Positions 26,930 to 37,953 of a DNA stretch of 64,000 bases are shown here, in pieces. Both the position numbers and the translations under genes were made by a program. Source of the DNA: Dysidea avara (lineage: Eukaryota; Porifera; Demospongiae; Dictyoceratida; Dysideidae). The notes under the pieces were generated by a model, which worked only from the letters and a program-made list of their open reading frames with translations, searched no databases and was not told the DNA's origin. Each line of letters starts with the position of its first letter. Positions within the stretch are counted from its first letter, which is position 1. The stretch lies in contig NC_089272.1 in NCBI RefSeq assembly GCF_963678975.1, positions 27,901,280-27,965,279 on the forward strand. Direction: 5' to 3'.

Positions 26930-28425
26930 ATACACATGTGATACACACACTTGATTTGTACATACATTAATGATACACACTTCATGTACTTACGAGGAGT
27001 ACCTTAGTGATACACATGTGATGTACTTATGATGTGAACCTTAATGATACACTTGTGATACACACTTCAAGTACTCACGATGTGTACCTTAGTGATACAC
27101 ATGTGATGTACTCATGAAGTGCACCTTAATGATACACTTGTGATACACACTTCAAGTACTCATGATGTGTACCTTAGTGGTACACATGTGATGTACTCAT
27201 GATGTGCACCTCAATGATGCGATTGTGATCACACAATTCATGATGTGTACCTTAATGATGTACTCATGATGTGTACCTTAGTGATACACTTGTGATACAC
27301 ACTTCAAGTACTCATGATGTGTACCTTAGTGATACACATGTGATGTACTCATGATGTGCACCTCAATGATACACTTGTGATACACACTTCAAGTACTCAT
27401 GATGTGTACCGTAGTGATACACATGTGATGTACTCATGCTGTGCACCTTAATGATACACTTGTGATATGCACTTTAAGTACTCATGATGTGTACCTTAGT
27501 GATACACATGTGATGTACTCATGATGTGCACCTTAATGATACACTTGTGATACACACTTCAAGTACTCATGATGTGTACCTTAGTGGTACACATGCGATG
27601 TACTCATGATGTGCACTTCAATGATGCACTTGTGATCACACAATTCATGATGTGTACCTTAATGATGTACTCATGATGTGTACCTTAGTGATGCACTTGT
27701 GATACACACTTCAAGTACTCATGATGTGTACCTTAGTGATACACATGTGATGTACTCATGATGTGCACCTTAATGATACACTTGTGATACACACTTCAAG
27801 TACTCATGATGTGTACCGTAGTGATACACATGTGATGTACTCATGCTGTGCACCTTAATGATACACTTGTGATACACACTTCAAGTAGTCATGATGTGTA
27901 CCTTAGTGATACACATGTGATGTACTCATGCTGTGCACCTTAATGATACACTTGTGATACACACTTCAAGTACTCATAATGTGCACCTTAGTGATACACA
28001 TGTGATGTACTCATGCTGTGCACCTTAATGATACACTTGTAATACACACTTCAAGTACTCATGATGTGCACCTTAATGATACACTTGTGATACACACTTC
28101 AAGTACTCATGATGTGTACCTTAGTGATACACATGTGATGTACTCATGCAGTGCACTTTAATGATACACTTGTGATACACACTTCAAGTACTCATGATGT
28201 GTACCTTAGTGATACACACATGATGTACTCATGATGTGCACCTCAATGATACACTTGTGACCACACAATTCATGATGTGTACCTTAATGATGTACTCATG
28301 ATGTGTACCTCAGTGATACACATGTGATGTACTCAAGCTGTGCACCTTAATGATACACTTGTGATGCACACTTTAAGTACTCATGATATGTACCTTAGAT
28401 GATACACATGTGATGTACTCATGAG
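26930..28425 (+). repeat. 85-bp-unit satellite array
   Basis: About 17 units. Each unit has two related halves, a 48-bp half beginning gatacacttgtgatacacac and a 37-bp half beginning gatacacatgtgatgtactc. Some units carry a variant half with tgatcacacaattcatgatg. Non-coding. Confidence 0.93.
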
Positions 28426-28766
28426 ATGTCTATGGTGCATTCATTGTAAGTTTTAGAAAACTACAATATTTGTAACTTTCCTTTTTTTGTCTACAACTTT
28501 GCATTCTGCTTTGCAAGTATATGTGACCAGATCTGTGATTAGGAGTCTTATAGCCTTTCCAATTGTGAACGCATCAAGTAAAAATGGAACCTTAGACATA
28601 CTTAAAAAAAAAAAACCTTTTACTTTAGACTCATGTTGTACAATGCATTGACTGTTCACATGCCAAAAATGGTAAGGATATGAGGTATAGAACCCATAGT
28701 TTTTCAGCCCATAACTGAAAGGACAAACACGTCATTAATTGATGACAATTGTATACGTACATACAG

Positions 28767-30347
28767 TTATAAAAATGAAAGCCAACGTTTGTTTGAAATA
28801 AAAGTAGTGTACATGTGTTTAAGATTTGCAAGTTTGGTTGCTGATATTTGTTTGGTACAATTTTTTTCCTTGTAGGTATCATTTTCAGTGCATAACACAT
28901 TTTCATCAATACTTCGATCACTTTGCAGGTGTATAGTAGAATTGGTATAGCTTCCAGTATAGCAGAGATTCCGTACTTTGCTGACAACCTTTCCAGTTGC
29001 TGAATTTTTTACAAACAGGAAGTCATAGAGGCTACGAATACCCAAAAATTTGGAGTATTTTGATAGCTTATTTCGCCAGTCTGACACAATACTACCATCA
29101 TCAACAATAACTTCGGCATAAGGAAGGATTACTTTTTGTAGCTCTTCTGTAGTAAATACATCACTTTTATTGTATGTTTTTGAAATTTTTGAAAACAACA
29201 AATCAGGAACAAATTTGGTGTGACCTGGAATCATGAATGATACATGAATAAAATCTAGTTTACCTTGCTGAATCATTTCCATAGCCCAAGCCATTGTAAA
29301 ACAGTTTTTATTAGTGCTAGAAGCATTATCCAAAAACAAATGTACCCGACGCACAAAATCTGGTAAACCAGCAAGGTAATGAGTGAGATAGGAAACTGTA
29401 TGGTCTGTATTCTTTGGACTAATTCTTTCATCAAACAAGTACACAGCAGCTTTATTGGTGGCATGATTGACAATGCCAAACACATCGTGGTTGAGTTTCT
29501 GAAAATAGTAGGTGCTACCAGGCTGAGGTGACTCACCCCAGTAAGGAACTAGCTTTCCCATTTGGTAGTCTGCACTTACAACAAGGTTAAATTTGTGCTT
29601 TAATGTTGCTAATTCCCTATCCTCAGTTTCTGTAAGGCAAGGCTTCTCAACAAACTCTAAAATTCTTTCCCACTCATCAGCGCACTGTACAGTGACTTTC
29701 TGATAGTAGTCGTGTGCTCCTTTGGCTTCTTCACGATGTATCTCTAGTGAATGTTTCATACCACTTAATTCATCTTCCAAGTGCTTCAGATCATCGGGCA
29801 AGGTATCAGAAGATTGTTTCTTACGATTTATGGTAGTCTGTTGTGAGGAAATCTTTGTCTTCATTTCTGCACAAGTATCACAATAGTCTTCTTGATGCAG
29901 ACAAACCGCATGTTTAGGTCGATGCTTCTTAAGCCAGTTATGGGATGAAGCATTGGAACACTCTCCTTTGCCAGCCTCATGTTGTGATCGGTTGAATTTT
30001 CCTACAACTGATCGTCTAGCACGTTCTTCATAGTTGGCAATACCAGTTTTAGGAGTTTGTATTGTAGAAAAATTTGGAAGAAAGTAAAATGTTGGACCAG
30101 TAGAGTCTGCACTACGGCCATTCGGCTGACTGTTAACATCAACAAATTCTAGAAAATCATTCATAACACATGTCTTGGTATAATTAGATACTTTTCCACT
30201 GTTTCCGTGTCTTGAATGGGGAGTTCTAACATCAACTGTGGCAGATGGATCAAGAAACCTCCACCATTTCTTAAAACTAACATCTAAACCTTCTGGCATC
30301 ACAACATACTCACCAAGATGTTCCTTTTCAACTTCACCTTTTGACAT
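28767..30347 (-). pseudogene. Transposase-like protein, main ORF (DUF7869-like)
   Basis: 526 codons. An N-terminal region (MPEGLDVSFKKWWRFLDP) is followed by a zinc-type C-H-C-C cluster (CLHQEDYCDTC, about residue 150), a coiled coil (about 165-205), and then a core that reads like an RNase-H fold: VVSADYQ (first Asp), VHLFLDNASSTNKN (second Asp), and PGHTKFVPDLLFSKISKTY (a third acidic position is possible). The GHTK..PD..F and LDN...NKN motifs match my recollection of the DUF7869 family found in invertebrate mobile elements; a transposase role is inferred from this and from the flanking inverted ends. The true start lies upstream, since an upstream frame (30344..30600) continues the protein after a 1-nt shift. 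Confidence 0.7.
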
Positions 30348-30603
30348 AAGTACTCTGTAATGGCTCCTTAAACTGTTTTCTCTTTATAACTCTTTGACGA
30401 GCAATCCTTTGCTTGGATATCCCAAAGGCGATTCTAACACATGCACAACAGAAAAGATAGTTCCCCATGGTGTCAAACATGTTCTCTCTTAACCAGTCAT
30501 TCTGGCGCTTCACATCCCGATAATGTGTACCAGGCTTTTTGGGGTTGGGATTAACCTTCTTCTTTTTCTTTAGTTCAGTGCCTTGATGAACTAACTGCTT
30601 AAA
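30344..30603 (-). pseudogene. Upstream coding segment of the transposase-like gene (frameshifted)
   Basis: Open frame from a plausible acceptor (tatatttaag) encoding a Lys-rich run, then THYRDVKRQNDWLRENMFDT and FCCACVRIAFGISKQRIARQ, stopping just as the main frame begins. The Cys-rich patch and the basic segment suit the DNA-binding N-terminus of the same protein. The two frames overlap, so one small indel separates them. Confidence 0.6.
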
Positions 30604-30755
30604 TATATGGCAGGTTATATAGAGCCGGTACCGGTTACACTGGTGCTGCAGCTAGTCATATTATTTAGTTTCTACGTTATAAACATCCGACTGAAGTGAA
30701 CAAGAGTGAAGAAGAAACCAAAGCTGAACCCTAGCCTACCCCTAACGCTAAGGAA

Positions 30756-31097
30756 CTACTTTTCGCATCCCCTAAAGTTGAATGCTCGGGGCAACCTACT
30801 AGTGCCGGCACAATAGCCGTTAGTGTTTGCAAACTGGTACCGGCTAAATATACACTTCGTAAATATATCCGCGTATTGGAGAAGAACAGGCTCACATTTT
30901 GAACAAACACTTTGCGTAGTAGTTCCCGCACTGTCATCAAGGCTGGTCCCGCTGGTGTCATTAGAACTACCTTCTGAAAACGAAGTTTCCAGGGACGGTG
31001 TATGGCAGTATGGATGCCTTGATGCTCCACCTAAGTAGCGCTCTTTTTGTTCCTTTCTTCTTTCCTTCCTTCTTGTTACTTTCAGCGTGGATTCCAC
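30756..31097 (-). CDS. Probable first exon of the transposase-like gene
   Basis: ATG at 31097. It encodes a basic start (MESTLKVTRRKERRKEQKER), a Ser/Thr-rich linker, and CSKCEPVLLQYADIFTKCIF. It lies inside the inverted ends and on the same strand as the main ORF. The splice donor is not resolved. Sequence like its 3-prime part recurs at 43590..43690, so it belongs to a repeated element. Confidence 0.45.
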   Translation of the reverse strand: MESTLKVTRRKERRKEQKERYLGGASRHPYCHTPSLETSFSEGSSNDTSGTSLDDSAGTTTQSVCSKCEPVLLQYADIFTKCIFSRYQFANTNGYCAGTSRLPRAFNFRGCEK

Positions 31098-31755
31098 ATG
31101 TCTTAAACGGCACGGAAATATGCAGTAATATTAATAAATATACCCAAAATATCCGTGTAGTACGCGAAAATATAATTATTTCTAAATTTTCCAAGTTCAA
31201 TTATCTCAAAAAGTATAAACGCGTCTAAGGTTCCGTTTTTACTTGATGCATTCACAATTGAATATACTTGGTAATCCATAACTTGACATGTAAGTATGGT
31301 ACCAGCCTGAAATTTGTTCACTTTACACTCCTAACATAGTAATATTCCTGGATGTAATTTTAAAACAATAAGTTAAACACATATCAGTTATAACTCATCA
31401 AAATTTGCAAAATTTGGAAAGGCTATAAGATCCCTTTTCGCTGATCCAGTCACGTATATCAAAAAATATGGAATAAATTCTGAAATCACTCAGTGGCCAG
31501 TGATCTGTACTTACCATTAAGGTGATCTGCCTAAAGGGGCCTAGATGTGTAAGTTCATATGAGTTAGAAATGCTACTAAGCCAATTGTATATTTGCACTT
31601 TTTATACGCAGCTGTATAGCTACAGTACAATGTCTCCAGTATTACACATGTTTCCAGGATTACTTTTACTTATACCCATATCACCATTGTTATCCGTATT
31701 ACCATTATGTATGGATTCACCAGCTATAATTCAATATGTAAAAGGTTAACAAATG

Positions 31756-31995
31756 TTCAAGTATACTGGAGGTCTGGCTGATGAAGCCACTATCTTTTAC
31801 AAACGTCTGGCTTCTCTTTTGTTCAATGAGTGGGGGGATAGTTACTCGGTTACTCTAGGCTGGCTCAGTTGCCGTCTTTCTTTGCTGCACTCTGCTATTG
31901 CCTGTATCCATGGTGCTTGATCATCATCTGGTCACTTTGACAGAACTCCACCTCCAATGGATCTGGTTAGAGTGGAATCACGCTTAAAGAACTGA
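31756..31995 (+). pseudogene. C-terminal fragment of a mobile-element protein with in-frame TGA
   Basis: 80 codons reading FKYTGGLADEATIFYKRLAS ... SCRLSLLHSAIACIHGA, one TGA, then SSSGHFDRTPPPMDLVRVES to a stop. The GG-E-FYKRLA and C-R-LSFSLLRSAI pattern is one I associate with C-terminal tails of invertebrate mobile-element polyproteins; I cannot name the class. Confidence 0.5.
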
Positions 31996-31999
31996 TTTC

Positions 32000-32765
32000 T
32001 GCATGAGCTTTCTGTTTTGTTTATTGTACTTGTGTATTTACCATTTTAAAAAGTATACTGCAGACATACTAGTAGACATTAATCTCTGATTCTATACTGA
32101 CTAAATTAGGGATTAAGCAACATCTGCTAGTAAATTAAATATGCAGGTATAGGAAATCTCACTACTTTTTACTTGTTTATGTACTTCTAAGGTTGGGCAA
32201 TGTTTCAATAAATCACCAACATCACCTAAGCAAGTTCTTGCAATACTATTATCACAAGACGCAAGTTTTCACCTTTGTAATATTATTACATAGGCAACAT
32301 TTATCATAATTTGCAATAATCATTGCATTTATTATCTATTTTGCATCTCTGATCTAGGCCTCACATTTGATATAGTTCATGCATATCATTGCTAACTATG
32401 CCAGTTTGTTACCTTGTTAGCAAAGAAATTGTGCTTTTAACCTAATTCTCAATGAAAAAAAGTAGTTTATATGGACTCTGGCTTGTCTCACTCTGTGGTT
32501 GTGTTTCAATTTTCACATGCAAATATTGCAATAATCACCTCATGTAATAATCGCATGTCACAAGTTCAATATTGCCCAACCTAGCCGAATTTTAATTTTT
32601 CCTTCTACTTGTACAGTAATGCTAAGAGTTCCAGTATTCCATAGAGTGGGTTATTTTTGAAGGGTTTATAATTTTGTATATAATTCAAATAAATGATTCT
32701 TAAATTTATGTCAAGACATTCTATTATACAAAATATTGAATTATATGGTTGTCAAATGTGCTTAG
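32000..32765. other. Non-coding filler inside the large element
   Basis: AT-rich. Possible diverged foldback relative of 17875..18091 (aattagggattaag near 32106, tttttccttctacttg near 32597). No coding sequence recognised. Confidence 0.45.
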
Positions 32766-32999
32766 TGTGGGCATGTACATACACAGCAGTATGTTGTTAA
32801 ATGGTGGTATCCCATAACTCTTCGTCAATATTTTAAACAAGTGTCAAAGAAACTTCTAGACCCAGACAAGCCTATATCTCAAGTAATAACACTAGCTTTG
32901 ATTCAGGATGCCAATGCGGTCTATCTGAAAACTGCTGCTCATTCCAACACAAATCATACAATCAGACTTACAGGAGTTCAACTGTCTAGATTTGCTTAA
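32766..32999 (+). other. Exon-like open segment, unknown
   Basis: After an acceptor-like tgtgcttag there are 77 sense codons and a stop (VVKWWYPITLRQYFKQVSKK, then PDKPISQVITLALIQDANAV, then TIRLTGVQLSRFA). Composition looks protein-like and lacks low-complexity bias. No family is recognised. It may be the last exon or a relic of a mobile-element gene. Confidence 0.35.
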
Positions 33000-33271
33000 A
33001 AGCATGGTGATAAGGAATGATTCATCATTTTACAAAACAATATTGTGTACAAGGAATCCCAGAAGTTCAGTCAGCACATAAAAGTACAAATATACTAGAG
33101 TTTTATTAATTGGAGCGGTGATTTCTAGAACCCGGTGATTGCTAGAAGCTGATAATTAGCTGTTTTTACTATAATTGGAAATTGGTTGTAATGGGCTGTG
33201 GCCAGCAGATTATTGGTCTATTTAGCAGCAGCAGCTGCAGTACCACCAGAAGGCTGGTGGCAAAGGCTCTG

Positions 33272-34349
33272 GGGCATCTGGATCAGTGGAATGGAATGGC
33301 GGAATGGACTGGAATGGAATGGTTGACTGGAATTGAATGGTGCAATGGAATAGTATTTAGGTAATTTCAATTACTAGTCACCTCTTTATAAAGACCACCT
33401 TCTAACAAAGACCACCTCTTTATAAACACTGTTTAACTTTTATGTTTAAATTGCTGCTATCTTGTTGTTTTAAAGTGTATCCTCATAGGATGGTCTTATT
33501 GATCAGTTGTGTGCTGCATGCCCTAGAAAAGTCAGAGTGATATCTGATTTGTAATACAGCCATGCAAAATCAGTTTGGCTGTACAAAACTGACATACCCA
33601 TCAAGCTAAAAATAACTGACAACTACAGGAGAATAATTTTTATAAATTATAGCCAGTTAGTTGCCGGTATTGACATTTATTTCTTGGCTTCACCAGATAT
33701 CATGGCCTCACCAGATATCATTATCTGGTGAGTACAAGAAATGAATGTCTATACCAGCAACTAACTGGCTATAATTTTTAAGAATTTGGTCCTTTATCAC
33801 TGACTAAGCACAGTGTTGCTGCATTTCTAAGTAATTACGTATACCTTTAACTATAATTTTCTAGTAATTTAGCTGCCTTTTTCTCCTCTATAATGACAAT
33901 TGGAAAAGGTACCAATTACAGGGAATTAATTAGGAATGCAGCAGACTACACAAGTCAATGATAAAAGACCAAGATTTTTTAGTTGCCAGTATAATTAACA
34001 TTCATTTCTTTGCTACACCAAATGTTAGCTCCATTAGTTGCATTGCTTTTAGTTTTGTGGATGTATCGTCTTTTTTTGTATATAGCCAAGCTGTTTCTGT
34101 ATGGGGTAGCTATTACTGTATTTATAATAAATCAGATATCACTCTGGCTTTTCTAGACACAACATGTGGCACACAATTCATTGATAAGACTGTCTTATAG
34201 GGATATATCACTCTACACAACAATAAAATGATCTTTGTAAACAGGTGGTCTTTATTAAGAGGTGACTACTGACTGAAATTACCTAAGTACCATTCCATTC
34301 CAGTCCACCATTTCATTCCACCATTCTATTCCACTGAATCCAGACACCC
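33272..34349. mobile_element. Mutator-like non-autonomous element 2 (9-bp target duplication)
   Basis: Ends gggcatctggatcagtggaa and, inverted, gggtgtctggattcagtgga, with GGAATGG repeats. Arms extend through a shared gtcacctcttwataaagacc segment (about 33380..33410 and 34240..34262). The duplication AAGGCTCTG lies at 33263..33271 and 34350..34358. Nested inside is a relative of the element at 41042..41520. It shares ends with 25543..26557. Confidence 0.82.
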
Positions 34350-34358
34350 AAGGCTCTG

Positions 34359-36287
34359 GTACTACTTAAGTTGATGTGTTGTAGAAACCACAAAGATAAA
34401 CAGTGATGGTTTAGGCTGCTCTTGTCTGACTACCAACTTTAAGTGTACAATATCAGCATTGGCTGGCTTTACTAGCACTACTTTTAGTGGAATATATACA
34501 CAAGTATAACTTGCAGAAACGTATCAGTTAACTATTAGTAAAACATGGTAAAAATAATTATATTGGATATAGGTTTTCCCAAAAAACAGTAGGAGTCATT
34601 ACAACATTAATATTATTCCTTGCCTTTATACCCTCCTCTATCACAGTGCCTGGACATGAGGTAGAATTCTGAAGGAAGCAAGCATCCAGTCAACATGATT
34701 GGGTGTGGGTTTGGTAGGTGTACAGGTGAAAGGGGTCTATTAAATTAGGCAAGTAATGGTAAACTGCCTAGCAGCAAGAAAGGAACATAATGCTTAGGTG
34801 CAAAACAGACTATTTTGGGATCTATATTTTATTTATGCCAAAATTAAACCAATTTAGAGGGCCACAGAAAGACAGTAATGAACTGTCTTTCCATCCAAGC
34901 ATTATGATCCTGTAACAATATTTCATGCTCCTATGAATGATTATTAACCAGGTATATAAACAGAGGGTGAAGGAGACAAGGGGAGAGGTACAAACAAGTT
35001 CAGATTCACCATCTAAAAGGAAGAGGAGAGAGCACTCTTGAGTTGTAGTTGAAATAACATTATGTGTGAACAGCACTCAGCATAGTCTTCATGGTTGAAA
35101 TATATTTTAGGTTGCTGTAAGACTTAAAAGCAGTTACAATGTTGCAACTCTGCCAGCAATACTTTATTGGAGTTGTTTAGTATGCAAGAAAGGTGTTGTT
35201 AACCAGTCACTCAAACTTGGGCATGAGATGTAGCCTATAATCACATTGTGAACCCATTTGTTACAAAGTGCTTAACTTATGATGATTAAGGTAGTAAAAA
35301 GGAGCACCAAAGATGTATCCTTACACAGAGCATAAAATATGCTATGGACCCAATGGTAGATTAAAGTGAGGTGGGGTATTTAACTAATGATACTGTTTCA
35401 AGATTTTAGTGTTGTGCTAAATGTCTTTTTAATAAAAGCATTTTGCTCCCATGATACACCAACTAAACATTCGCTACTGCATTGTGGATGGCTAAGTGTT
35501 GGCATACGTACAGCTGTATGTACTTAGTCTAAATCTCTATAATATTGAAATGCATGTGAACTATTATCTGTTGTTATGTGAGGCTCCATCCACATTACTG
35601 AATGTGTAGCCATTCTGTTTGTTGGCTTTTTCTTTCAAGTGTATAACTATTAGCACTTTACTCAAGAATTTTCAATCCCTTATAATTGCAGCCCAATGGT
35701 TTGTCAGTTACTTTACCAAGTGGAAGGTGACTTTTATTTATTTTTATTTTATGAACACTCCCACCAAGATTGCTCCACTTTTATAAAGATGGCAGTTGTA
35801 ATATTTTTTTTTTGTCCTAACTGCTTCTTTTAGCAGTCTATTTTTTACTGCAGCAGTAATTTGTATGCACTTAGATGAAAGCACAGACATGAGACTGCTG
35901 ATAAAAGCATGCCACACTAGTGCCTATCCACACTAGTGCTTATCATTACTATTGCAGTAATGATGTATTGCTATCACCCTCATGGTTGAATATCACAATA
36001 TCACTCTATCAATGTAGCCATGTGGTATTTGCTTTTCGTCTTAGCAAGATCCTGTGTTATTGGTACACTCATGTCTATTCAGGTAGAACTGCACTTTCAA
36101 ATATGTGATATGTTGGTATTGCCACTAAAGCAGTAAGATAATATACAACGAAATAACAATGTTTGAAAACATAACATTGCACAATTGTACGCACAAACAT
36201 ATAGAATGTAGTGGCAATTAGTCAGCTTCCTGCAACTGGGGAGGGGAGTTATAATGTGAACTACCGACCTCAGCATGAGTGAGTAGT
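34359..36287. other. Non-coding right interior of the large element
   Basis: AT-rich, no recognisable gene or repeat family apart from short homopolymers. Open frames here are under 90 codons without features. Confidence 0.55.
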
Positions 36288-36321
36288 GGGTAGCACTGGT
36301 AACATGGGCACTGGTAGCGTC
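36288..36321 (+). repeat. Stray array units in opposite orientation
   Basis: GGGTAGCACTGGTAACATGG followed by GCACTGGTAGCG. This is the left-arm orientation, although it lies just inside the right arm, which runs the other way. Confidence 0.8.
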
Positions 36322-36445
36322 GGTACATATTACTGCATTACAATACAATAATCATTGGTCATAATTCCTACTTAATAACACCTGTATTACCTATGTCAAC
36401 TTCACTCATGATACTGTGCATAGCATATCCAACTTACCTATGTGC

Positions 36446-37945
36446 TTTCCATGTTACCAGTGCTACCCATATTACCAGTGCTACCCATGATACCATTGCT
36501 ACCCATGTTACCGGTGCTATCCATGCTATCCATGTTACCAGTGCTACCCATGTTACCAGTACTACCCATGCTACCAGTGCTACCCATGTTACCGGTGCTA
36601 CCAGTGCTACCCATGTTACCAGTGCTACCCATGTTACCAGTGCTACCCATGTTACCATGCTACCCATATTACCAGTGCTACCCATGATACCATTGCTACC
36701 CATGTTACCGGTGCTATCCATGTTACCAGTGCTATCCATGTTACCGGTGCTATCCATGTTACCAGTGCTATCCATGTTACCAGTGCTACCCATGTTACCA
36801 GTACTACCCATGCTACCAGTGCTACCCATGTTACCAGTACTACCCATGCTACCAGTGCTACCCATATTACCAGTGCTACCCATGTTACCAGTGCTATCCA
36901 TGTTACCAGTGCTACCCATGTTACCAGTACTACCCATGCTACCAGTGCTACCCATGTTACCGGTGCTACCAGTGCTACCCATGTTACCAGTGCTACCCAT
37001 GTTACCAGTGCTACCCATGTTACCATGCTACCCATGTTACCAGTGCTACCCATGCTACCAGTGCTATCCATGTTACCAGTGCTACCCATGTTACCAGTGC
37101 TATCCATGTTACCAGTGCTACCCATGTTACCAGTACTACCCATGCTACCAGTGCTACCCATGTTACCGGTGCTACCAGTGCTACCCATGTTACCAGTGCT
37201 ACCCATGTTACCAGTGTTACCCATGTTACCAGTGCTATCAGTGCTTTCCATGTTACCAGTGCTACCCATGTTACCAGTGCTACCCATGTTACCAGTGCTA
37301 CCCGTGTTACCATGCTACCCATGTTACCAGTGCTACCCATGCTACCAGTGCTACCCATGTTACCAGTGCTACCCATGCTACCAGTGCTACCCATGTTACC
37401 AGTGCTACCAATGTTACCAGTGCTACCCATGTTACCAGTGCTACCAATGTTACCAGTGCTACCCATGTTACCAGTGCTACCCATGTTACCAGTGCTACCC
37501 ATGTTACCAGTGCTACCCGTGTTACCAGTGCTACCCATGTTACCAGTGCTACCCATGCTACCAGTGCTACCCATGTTACCAGTGCTACCCATGTTACCAG
37601 TGCTATCAGTGCTTTCCATGTTACCAGTGCTACCCATGTTACCAGTGCTACCAATGTTACCAGTGCTACCCATGTTACCATGCTACCCATGTTACCATGC
37701 TACCCATGTTACCATGCTACCCATGTTACCAGTGCTACCCATGCTACCAGTGCTACCCATGTTACCAGTGCTACCCATGCTACCAGTGCTACCCATGTTA
37801 CCAGTGCTACCCATGTTACCAGTGTTACCCATATTACCAGTGTTACTATTAACTACACTTTCCTACTACTGTGGTATATACTAAACAATCACACAATGAT
37901 GTAATGATGATGTATTGTAAGGACAAGATACACATAGAACCACCC
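36446..37945 (-). repeat. Right terminal inverted repeat with 18-bp minisatellite
   Basis: The same unit as the left arm in reverse complement (CATGTTACCAGTGCTACC), about 1.4 kb, then about 95 bp of unique end sequence to 37945. Variants TACTACCC and TGCTATCC are private to this arm and form local blocks, so the arms have diverged as arrays while the terminal 55 bp stayed identical. Confidence 0.95.
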
Positions 37946-37953
37946 AACATTAT
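37946..37953 (+). repeat. Right 8-bp target-site duplication
   Basis: AACATTAT immediately after the element end CCACCC. Identical to 23411..23418. Confidence 0.93.

Larger units (their letters stand above)
28522..31452 (-). mobile_element. Candidate autonomous TGTGACC-ended transposon
   Basis: The left end at 28522 (tgtgaccagatctgtgatta, then ttatagcctttcc) is matched in inverse at 31416..31452 (ggaaaggctataagatccct ... gatccagtcacg), with TA at both borders. A second inverted match lies further in: caattgtgaacgcatcaagt at 28559 against 31226..31251. The element spans the transposase-like gene on the - strand. Short MITEs 11721..11956, 12978..13228 and 43858..44109 share these ends. The ends have diverged and the gene has a frameshift, so this copy is probably dead. 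Confidence 0.68.
23419..37945. mobile_element. 14.5-kb composite DNA transposon with minisatellite terminal inverted repeats
   Basis: The ends are exact inverted copies for the first 55 bp (gggtggttctatgtgtatct at the left; its reverse complement at the right). They continue with an 8-bp indel and then the same 18-bp-unit array in opposite orientation. Perfect 8-bp duplications flank it, so both arms entered as one event. Nested inside are a 9-bp-duplication element (25543..26557), an 85-bp satellite, a transposase-bearing element (28522..31452), decayed coding scraps and a second 9-bp-duplication element (33272..34349). No gene outside the nested elements looks like a transposase for the outer ends, so the outer element may be non-autonomous. 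Eight-base duplications occur in hAT, P and Zisupton-like groups; the class is unresolved. Confidence 0.88.

Noticed and set aside
26930-28425. CRISPR-like regular repeat array
   Set aside because: Units are contiguous with no spacers, in a eukaryotic satellite context.
36393-37904. Long open frames on both strands in the right array
   Set aside because: Same tandem-repeat artefact as the left arm.
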